This document shows, piece by piece, positions 1-4,979 of a stretch of 7,115 nt of DNA (position 1 is its first letter; the number at the start of each line of letters is the position of its first letter). The DNA is from Flavobacteriales bacterium (GTDB lineage Bacteria; Bacteroidota; Bacteroidia; Flavobacteriales_D; Crocinitomicaceae): NCBI GenBank assembly GCA_947496835.1, contig CANMFV010000052.1, positions 1 through 7,115 of the forward strand, read 5' to 3'. Under the pieces are notes generated by a model. It had not been told where the DNA came from and did no database searches. It saw only the letters and a program-made list of their open reading frames with translations. Position numbers and translations under genes: made by a program.

Positions 1-133
1 CATACATGTAAATTTTCGTTCCCGGATAATTCTTATGCCATAGACCTTGCTTCAACCCTTTCGCATCTACTTGATTCACCTGTGCAATGGATGCTTGAAT
101 GAAAAACAACCATAAAATCCATATATTTTTCAT
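1..133 (-). CDS. Secreted MORN-repeat-like protein, N-terminal part (cut by window edge)
   Basis: Only the first 44 codons are in the window. The ATG is at 133-131 and the frame stays open to position 1. The protein begins MKNIWILWLFFIQASIA, a short basic start and hydrophobic stretch that reads as a signal peptide, with likely cleavage between Ala17 and Gln18. The mature start contains the pattern VDAKGLKQGLWHKNYPGTK. This resembles the first unit of the secreted MORN-variant (YwqK-like) repeat proteins common in Bacteroidota, where units of the type 'G-x-KQG-x-W-x-K-x-Y' recur. That family call is recognition from one partial unit, so it is tentative. The start ATG overlaps the stop of the upstream phosphatase gene (ATGA, bases 133-130), so the two are probably translated in a coupled way. 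The function is unknown. The protein is expected in the periplasm or outside the cell. Confidence 0.72.
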   Translation of the reverse strand, partial: MKNIWILWLFFIQASIAQVNQVDAKGLKQGLWHKNYPGTKIYMY

Positions 134-669
134 ATAAATTCTATTAAATCTCCTAATTGATCGAGTTCTAAATCTGGTCCAACCGAAATGATTTCTTCGC
201 TGCGTATGAGAACCGTTTTCATACCTAAGTTTTTTCCAAAGTTCAAATCTCCATCTGTGTCACCGACCATAATTGACTTATTGAAATCAATTTCAGGAAA
301 TTCCTTCTGAGCTAATTCAGCCATCTTCGAATTGGGTTTACGCATGAAAGGGGCTTTGTCTTTTCCTTCAATTGCTGCGTATACATGATCAATTCGGGCT
401 CCGGCATCCTGAAAGTCTTGCACCATTTTTTGATGTAACAGACTCAGCGCATCAATCGAAATCAGTCCTTTGGATACACATTGTTGATTCGTAACGACAA
501 TAACTCTTGCGAATTTACCAAACAACTCTTTAGATGTTTCAAGAACTCCTTTTTTGAACAGAAAATCCTCGTAATTTAATATGTAGCCACCAAAAACGCG
601 TTCATTGATTACACCGTCTCGGTCTAGAAAAAGTGTCCAGCTACTATCTACACGAGCCAACTTCCCCAT
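130..669 (-). CDS. HAD-superfamily (IIIA, histidinol/heptose-phosphatase-like) phosphatase
   Basis: A 179-residue cytoplasmic phosphohydrolase. HAD motif I is FLDRDGV (residues 14-20), giving the nucleophile Asp16 and the acid/base Asp18. Motif II is the Thr of VTNQQ (59-63). The motif III lysine is in MRKPNS (109-114, Lys111). Motif IV is GDTDGDL (136-142). The DRDGVIN, TNQQ and RKP patterns and the length fit the HAD-IIIA group that holds GmhB (heptose bisphosphate 7-phosphatase) and the HisB N-terminal domain. GmhB enzymes usually bind zinc through a Cys/His cluster just before RKP. Here that stretch (AAIEGKDKAPFM) has no cysteine, so the substrate should not be assumed to be heptose bisphosphate. 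The gene starts in the stop of the glycosyltransferase (TAATG, 671-667) and ends in the start of the next gene (ATGA), so it sits in a tight operon. The glycosyltransferase context suggests a sugar-phosphate substrate, which is an inference. Confidence 0.9.
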   Translation of the reverse strand: MGKLARVDSSWTLFLDRDGVINERVFGGYILNYEDFLFKKGVLETSKELFGKFARVIVVTNQQCVSKGLISIDALSLLHQKMVQDFQDAGARIDHVYAAIEGKDKAPFMRKPNSKMAELAQKEFPEIDFNKSIMVGDTDGDLNFGKNLGMKTVLIRSEEIISVGPDLELDQLGDLIEFI

Positions 670-1622
670 TAGAACAATTCGTTTTCTACTAGGTAATGGT
701 TTCGAGTGGAAGAATTTCGACCGATTAATTCGGCGAGGAATCCCGCTAGGAAAAATTGAATTCCGATAATCATTGAAACTAACGCAACAAAAAATTCAGA
801 TCGTTCGGAAAGTCGAAGTGCTGACGTATTAAAGAACAATTTATCTATTCCCATGTAAAGGAATAATCCAAATCCCAACACAAACATGAGCATTCCCCAA
901 GCACCGAAAAAATGCATTGGTTTTTTTCCAAATTTCCCCATGAAAGCAACAGTCATCAAATCTAAAGGACCATTTAAAAAGCGATTTAAACCGAATTTTG
1001 TCACGCCATATTTTCGCGCTTGATGTTGGACTACTTTCTCACCGATTTTTGTGAATCCTGCATACTTTGCCAAGGCCGGAATGTACCGATGCATGTCACC
1101 ATATAACTCAATGCTTTTAATCACTGCATTTTTGTATGCTTTCAAGCCACAATTAAAATCATGTAAATGTATACCTGTAATTCTTCTGGCCGCCCAATTG
1201 TACAATTTAGTTGGAATTGTCTTTGAAATCGGATCGTGACGTTTCTTTTTCCATCCGGAAACCACATCAAAATCCTGCTGAACAATCATGTTGTATAATT
1301 CAGGGATTTCATCTGGTGAGTCTTGAAGATCTGCATCCATCGTGATCACAACTTTTCCTATAGCTTTTTCAAATCCGACATGTAAGGCAGCTGATTTGCC
1401 GTAATTTCGTTGAAATTTAATTCCCTTAACGTGAACATCCAATGCTTTCAAGTCCTCAATGATGTTCCAAGAACCATCTTTACTTCCATCGTCGATAAAA
1501 ATCACTTCGTAACTCAGCGAATGTTCATGCATCACACCTTGAATCCAACGGTGTAACTCAGGTAGAGATTCAGACTCATTAAAGAGTGGAACCACAATGG
1601 AGACGTTTATTTCTTCTGTCAT
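669..1622 (-). CDS. Family 2 glycosyltransferase, polyprenyl-phosphate sugar transferase type (DPM1/ArnC/GtrB-like)
   Basis: A 317-residue inner-membrane enzyme. The N-terminal GT-A domain (about 5-230) carries SIVVPLFNESESL (8-20), the nucleotide-binding IDDGSKDGS (43-51), and the metal-binding DXD in TMDADLQDSPDE (94-105). It also has HDFNCGLKAYK (154-164) and the basic QARKYGVTKFG loop (201-211). These motifs are characteristic of enzymes that move a sugar from a nucleotide donor to undecaprenyl or dolichyl phosphate on the cytoplasmic face. Two hydrophobic segments follow (about 238-258 and 275-299), the usual C-terminal membrane anchor of the GtrB/ArnC-like subgroup. The exact donor sugar cannot be read from the sequence. 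The ATG lies 28 bases after the choice-of-anchor B stop and the TAA overlaps the phosphatase start by one base. The start is well placed because the domain begins within a few residues. The product probably feeds an envelope glycan or lipid modification (inference). Confidence 0.95.
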   Translation of the reverse strand: MTEEINVSIVVPLFNESESLPELHRWIQGVMHEHSLSYEVIFIDDGSKDGSWNIIEDLKALDVHVKGIKFQRNYGKSAALHVGFEKAIGKVVITMDADLQDSPDEIPELYNMIVQQDFDVVSGWKKKRHDPISKTIPTKLYNWAARRITGIHLHDFNCGLKAYKNAVIKSIELYGDMHRYIPALAKYAGFTKIGEKVVQHQARKYGVTKFGLNRFLNGPLDLMTVAFMGKFGKKPMHFFGAWGMLMFVLGFGLFLYMGIDKLFFNTSALRLSERSEFFVALVSMIIGIQFFLAGFLAELIGRNSSTRNHYLVENELF

Positions 1623-1630
1623 AAGAGATT

Positions 1631-1638
1631 CAAAGTTA
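1631..1638 (-). promoter_or_regulatory. Possible Bacteroidota -7 box (TAACTTTG) just before the glycosyltransferase gene
   Basis: Read on the minus strand, the 28-base gap before the glycosyltransferase contains TAACTTTG, an exact match to the Bacteroidota -7 consensus TAnnTTTG. It ends eight bases before the ATG, so a transcript from it would have almost no leader. I see no TTTG-type -33 box at the usual 19-21 base spacing, so this may be a chance match in AT-rich DNA. If real, it would let the glycosyltransferase-phosphatase-MORN group be expressed independently of the upstream secreted protein gene. Confidence 0.22.
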
Positions 1639-1650
1639 CCAATAATTCAT

Positions 1651-3993
1651 TTATTGTTTTACCCAAGTGCGAACTTCGTTTTGAAAACGAATGAAATACA
1701 TTCCTGACTTCAGGGATTCAACGGAAACCTCTAAACTTAAATCCGGTGTTGATCCTTGAATCAGTATCTGTCCATTCGTGCCGAATATTGTCCATTCGCC
1801 GATGGATTTAGAACCGTTCATAAACAACGTCTCAGCTGTTGGATTTGGATAAATTGACCATTGGTTGTTTGGAGAATCATTCACCTGCGCTGTTGGTTGA
1901 TTCGTCACCGTGAAATGATCGAATCCAGCCTCAGTGATATTGACATTCGGACTTAAATCAGAAATCGTTACCTTCAATTGCATTGTATTCGTCAGTGGAA
2001 TGAGTCCAGTAACGGGAAAACTGAAATACTCAAACTCCATTAAATTTCCTTCCGGGCCAATCATTTGTTGCAGTAGGACACTCGTTGTACCATTCAATAG
2101 GTAAATACTCATTGTATCATCAAACGTTCCTGGACCGTGATAACAATAGAACGAACGAGCAAAATTGATGTATGGTGTCGCATATGAACTTAAGTCCATT
2201 TGCGGCGAAAGCAATTGGGTGAATCCTTCATCCACGTCATCAAGATCCGGATTTAATCCCACATCGTTCCCCGTTACAAAAGCGACTTTTCCGCAATCCC
2301 ATTCCGCATCGATAGCAGGAACAGTATTGGTCGTTGGGTTTGGAACTCCTCTCTCCCACATTCCTTTTTGAGCTGTACCACTCACGTTCCATCCGAAGTC
2401 AAATTCGAAATCATCATAGTATCCAGGCACCAAATATACCGTCAAATTATTAGTAAATGCTGTCACCACTGTATCCACACAATACGTTTCAAAGCCCCAT
2501 TTCCCGGCTGTCAATCGGTAATTTTCTTGGTAGAATAAGGTGAAATCCTCTACTCCTAAACCGTTTGATATCCCGTTATGATCGATTAGTGGATGAGATA
2601 AACGAATTTGAGCATCTGAAATGGGGTTATTCGTTCCATATTCAAGTACATTTACTTCTAGGCTGTACGGCGCAATTGGAATTAAAGGAACGTTTATGGT
2701 TGTCAACGCGCCATTTATTAAGGAAACCGAAAGTGTCATTGGATAATAACCTGCCTTGGAAAAACTCACGGTATAAATTCCGGAAATAGCTGTTCCCGTT
2801 GCGTAGAATCCAAGTTGATTTGTTTTCTCCAACATGACCGCACTCGAAAGTTGAACACTTACATTCGAAAGTGTTTGTCCACTAACAGCATCTGTAACCA
2901 CACCTTCAAGGTAACATGCCTTGTTGTAATTCATCCCAAGGACATACAAACCTCGGGTAATATCTGCAGCTACAGCTTTTCCAGATGGGAAAAATGGATA
3001 CACTCCCCAACAGCCATCAAAACCTGGTGTTTGTCCAGGATAGGTATCATAACTTCCAACTTGAACCAAGTTATATGGATATGTTGCATCATGAATGACA
3101 ACACCATCACTGTAATAGCTTGTGACCAAATATTCTCCACGCACATGAACATTGTGTGGAGTAACAAAGGAATTCGCTGTACTTTGCACACGGTCAAGTT
3201 CTGTAATGTTCAATCCGTCAGTGATGTCATACGCGGCAATATATGCTCCCGAAATTTCGTCTGTTGTGTAAACAACTTCTCCATTCGCAGATGGCCAAAC
3301 ATTGTGTGTAAAGGAATTCGGAGTGGTCTTGGTACCTAATAAAAGTGGATTCGCCTTATCAGACACATCGAGAATACTAAAGAATCCATCATAAATATGT
3401 CCAATGTATAGCGTGTCGTTTCGCTCGAATCCATCGTGAACATAATAAGGATCGTATGTTCCAACTTCTACCGGACTCATTGGATTTGACTGTAGGTCTA
3501 GCATAATTACACCACCGTTTCCGCGATTTGCTCCAAAAATATAAGCATATCCATTTGGAGAAGTAAAACACGTATGCGCAGATTGCCAAGGATTAGAACT
3601 CGGTCCCGTATATAACGTAGTTGTGAGATTGGTGGATTGTGGCAGCGGACTTAAATCAATGATTAAAAGCCCATCTTCTGCTTCCGTGGTTACGTAAGCA
3701 TAATTTCCATAAACACAAGGATCGCGCCAGATGGACTCTGTTCCCGCCAACCAAAATACCTCTTGTGGATTTGCCCCATCTGTTATATTGACAATCGACG
3801 TTCCTTTCGACGTGCCCACGATGGCATATTCGTTTCCAAGTTCGTCCACATAACCCCAAACATCATTGAGATTGGCCTGATGCAAAAGCTGATAGTCAAT
3901 ATGCGACAGAGAATCGATGTTCAATTGCGCATTGGATTGAAATCCAACAAGAAATAGAACAATACTTAAGATGAAGTTGCGAAATACCAACAT
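1651..3993 (-). CDS. Choice-of-anchor B family protein with T9SS type A sorting domain
   Basis: A 780-residue exported protein. Residues 1-22 are a signal peptide (basic start, hydrophobic core, likely cleavage at SNA|Q). Residues about 38-355 form a choice-of-anchor B / LVIVD-repeat region, recognised from repeated units such as GTSIVNITDGANPQEV, FSILDVSDKANPLLLG and VVIHDATYPYNLVQVGSY, plus HNVWPSANGEVVYTTDE and the closing FFPSGKAVAADITRGLYVL. This is probably a beta-propeller. Two carboxypeptidase-regulatory-like folds follow (about 361-437, and a weaker one at 444-522). Residues about 525-697 form a jelly-roll-like domain of the kind attached to secreted proteases (GMWERGVPNP; DVDEGFTQLLSPQMDLSSY). 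The end (about 712-780) is a T9SS sorting domain with WSIYPNPTAETL and a final GMYFIRFQNEVRTWVKQ. No protease active site is evident, so a surface-binding or scaffold role is more likely than catalysis (inference). The ATG is preceded by AGGA at a good distance and lies 10 bases after the stop of a tiny membrane ORF. Confidence 0.93.
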   Translation of the reverse strand: MLVFRNFILSIVLFLVGFQSNAQLNIDSLSHIDYQLLHQANLNDVWGYVDELGNEYAIVGTSKGTSIVNITDGANPQEVFWLAGTESIWRDPCVYGNYAYVTTEAEDGLLIIDLSPLPQSTNLTTTLYTGPSSNPWQSAHTCFTSPNGYAYIFGANRGNGGVIMLDLQSNPMSPVEVGTYDPYYVHDGFERNDTLYIGHIYDGFFSILDVSDKANPLLLGTKTTPNSFTHNVWPSANGEVVYTTDEISGAYIAAYDITDGLNITELDRVQSTANSFVTPHNVHVRGEYLVTSYYSDGVVIHDATYPYNLVQVGSYDTYPGQTPGFDGCWGVYPFFPSGKAVAADITRGLYVLGMNYNKACYLEGVVTDAVSGQTLSNVSVQLSSAVMLEKTNQLGFYATGTAISGIYTVSFSKAGYYPMTLSVSLINGALTTINVPLIPIAPYSLEVNVLEYGTNNPISDAQIRLSHPLIDHNGISNGLGVEDFTLFYQENYRLTAGKWGFETYCVDTVVTAFTNNLTVYLVPGYYDDFEFDFGWNVSGTAQKGMWERGVPNPTTNTVPAIDAEWDCGKVAFVTGNDVGLNPDLDDVDEGFTQLLSPQMDLSSYATPYINFARSFYCYHGPGTFDDTMSIYLLNGTTSVLLQQMIGPEGNLMEFEYFSFPVTGLIPLTNTMQLKVTISDLSPNVNITEAGFDHFTVTNQPTAQVNDSPNNQWSIYPNPTAETLFMNGSKSIGEWTIFGTNGQILIQGSTPDLSLEVSVESLKSGMYFIRFQNEVRTWVKQ

Positions 3994-4000
3994 GATTGTG

Positions 4001-4004
4001 TCCT
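4001..4004 (-). promoter_or_regulatory. Possible ribosome binding site for the choice-of-anchor B gene
   Basis: On the minus strand the junction reads TGAGGACACAATCATG. The AGGA overlaps the last base of the upstream small ORF's stop and sits seven bases before the ATG at 3993. Bacteroidota seldom rely on Shine-Dalgarno pairing, so this may be incidental. It does support the chosen start and suggests translation passing directly from the small ORF to this gene. Confidence 0.35.
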
Positions 4005-4102
4005 CAAAGAATAAAAATTACTGCGAAAATAAAAATGATAATTATGACTAAATACTGCCAGATATCCGGGAAGTATTTAATGATCGTTTCTTTCCAATTC
4101 AT
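4004..4102 (-). CDS. Small single-span membrane protein (32 residues), unrecognised
   Basis: Reading leftward from ATG 4102-4100 gives a 32-residue ORF ending in TGA at 4006-4004. It starts MNWKETIIKYFPDIWQYL and continues with an almost purely aliphatic and aromatic stretch (VIIIIFIFAVIFIL) to the stop. The layout is a short amphipathic or basic head (Lys4, Lys9) followed by one transmembrane helix from about residue 17 to the end. By the positive-inside rule the N-terminus should be cytoplasmic. The frame stays open upstream, with in-frame ATGs at 4144-4142 (46 residues) and 4174-4172 (56 residues), so the start is uncertain. I chose the inner one because the clean head-plus-helix layout begins there. 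The gene stops 10 bases before the choice-of-anchor B start, which suggests co-transcription. I cannot name a family. A chance hydrophobic ORF in AT-rich DNA is the main alternative. Confidence 0.55.
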   Translation of the reverse strand: MNWKETIIKYFPDIWQYLVIIIIFIFAVIFIL

Positions 4103-4184
4103 GAAGTAAAAATACGCATAATTCTGAAACTTTTGAGCTTGCATAAAAGTGATAAAACAAGTCCGCTCCATCATCAGAGGGAGT

Positions 4185-4217
4185 AAAACTTACAACTTTT
4201 TGTTTCCCGTTACCAGA
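4185..4217 (-). promoter_or_regulatory. Weak candidate promoter for the minus-strand cluster
   Basis: On the minus strand TCTG (4217-4214) is followed after 21 bases by TAAGTTTT (4192-4185). This resembles the Bacteroidota TTTG-N19-21-TAnnTTTG promoter with one mismatch in each box. Transcription would start near 4180, upstream of all candidate starts of the small membrane ORF. It lies in the only sizeable non-coding stretch before the cluster, where a promoter is expected, but the match is imperfect. Confidence 0.25.
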
Positions 4218-4236
4218 GGTGAAAAGTCTACCTTAC

Positions 4237-4264
4237 ATGAAAAGTAGTTCATGAAAAAAAGTTC
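4237..4264 (+). repeat. Tandem 14-base duplication at the DUF1003 gene start
   Basis: ATGAAAAGTAGTTC (4237-4250) is followed immediately by ATGAAAAAAAGTTC (4251-4264), identical at 12 of 14 bases. The second copy holds the start codon of the DUF1003 gene. The first copy opens a five-codon frame (MKSSS) whose TGA overlaps that start codon as ATGA at 4251-4254. Whether the short upstream frame is translated cannot be told from the sequence. Confidence 0.6.
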
Positions 4265-4979
4265 ATCAAAAAAAAACGAATTTATCAGTGATGTCAGTCA
4301 ACAAGCCTTTCCATCCTCTCAAAAAGTAGCATCACATTCCATCTCAGATAGTTTTCTCAAATTTATTCAAATTAGCTACCCAAACTTCAATGAAAACAGT
4401 TGCCTATCGATTAATGAACTAAGTCCGCTCCGCGTTCAATTCATTTCTTCCAAACTGAAAGGACAATTAAGCGATTTATCCTCCATGGAAAAACTGGTTA
4501 TTGACACCATTACTAACGAAGAAGAAATCAGTAATCTTGCCTCGGTACAGGACAACAATCCATTATCGCGCGGTCAAAAAATGGCAGATCATGTAGCATC
4601 ATTTGGTGGTAGTTGGACTTTCATTATGTCCTTTGGGTTTTTCATATTTGTGTGGATTTTATTAAATACTGCTGTCTTACTAAACAAAGGGTTCGACTCT
4701 TATCCCTTTACCTTTTTAAACCTCATCCTTTCGTGTATTGCAGCCCTACAAGCACCGATCATTATGATGAGTCAAAATCGACGAGAAGAAAAGGACAGAG
4801 AACGCTCCAAACTAGACTACATGATCAACTTAAAATCAGAGTTGGAAATAAGAACATTGCATGAAAAAATTGATCACTTAATCATCCATCAACAAAAAGA
4901 TCTATTTGAAATTCAAGAAATACAAATAGAAATGATGAAAGACATTACATTTAGCATCGACTCCCTCGGAAAACGATGA
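4251..4979 (+). CDS. DUF1003 domain-containing inner-membrane protein
   Basis: A 242-residue protein of unknown biochemical role. Residues about 105-210 carry the DUF1003 signature: GQKMADHVASFGGSWTFIM (108-126), FDSYPFTFLNLILSCIAALQ (148-167), then the hallmark APIIMMSQNRREEKDRERSKLDY (168-190) and NLKSELEIRTLHEKIDHL (193-210). Two hydrophobic helices (about 121-144 and 153-173) form a hairpin in the membrane, so both the N-terminal region (1-105) and the charged C-terminal tail (175-242, likely coiled coil) should face the same side, probably the cytoplasm. The N-terminal part contains CLSINELSPLRVQFI (51-65) and a helical Glu/Leu-rich stretch. Such a region precedes DUF1003 in some homologs. 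The start is the second of two closely spaced ATGs, because the first runs into a stop after five codons. The gene is divergent from the minus-strand cluster and its TGA abuts the stop of the convergent gene with no spacer. No partner gene suggests a function. Confidence 0.93.
   Translation: MKKSSSKKNEFISDVSQQAFPSSQKVASHSISDSFLKFIQISYPNFNENSCLSINELSPLRVQFISSKLKGQLSDLSSMEKLVIDTITNEEEISNLASVQDNNPLSRGQKMADHVASFGGSWTFIMSFGFFIFVWILLNTAVLLNKGFDSYPFTFLNLILSCIAALQAPIIMMSQNRREEKDRERSKLDYMINLKSELEIRTLHEKIDHLIIHQQKDLFEIQEIQIEMMKDITFSIDSLGKR

Noticed and set aside
2815..3339. A 174-residue open frame on the plus strand inside the choice-of-anchor B gene
   Set aside because: It is antisense to a gene with a signal peptide, recognisable domains and a sorting domain. 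Its translation has no domain pattern and is rich in Cys, Ile and Ser as expected of a shadow frame.
1651..3993. Reading the choice-of-anchor B protein as a secreted protease because of its carboxypeptidase-regulatory-like and jelly-roll domains
   Set aside because: These are accessory domains. No zinc-binding or serine-protease motif is visible in the 780 residues, and the N-terminal part is a propeller-like repeat region.
4171..4220. Two copies of CAGAGG (4175-4180 and 4214-4219), considered as paired operator half-sites in the divergent intergenic region
   Set aside because: The shared core is only six bases, the flanks diverge, and there is no dyad symmetry, so it is not distinguishable from chance.
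4103..4250. Search for a terminator hairpin, riboswitch or small RNA in the intergenic region
   Set aside because: I found no stable stem followed by a T run and no recognisable structured RNA pattern; only weak promoter-like boxes are present.
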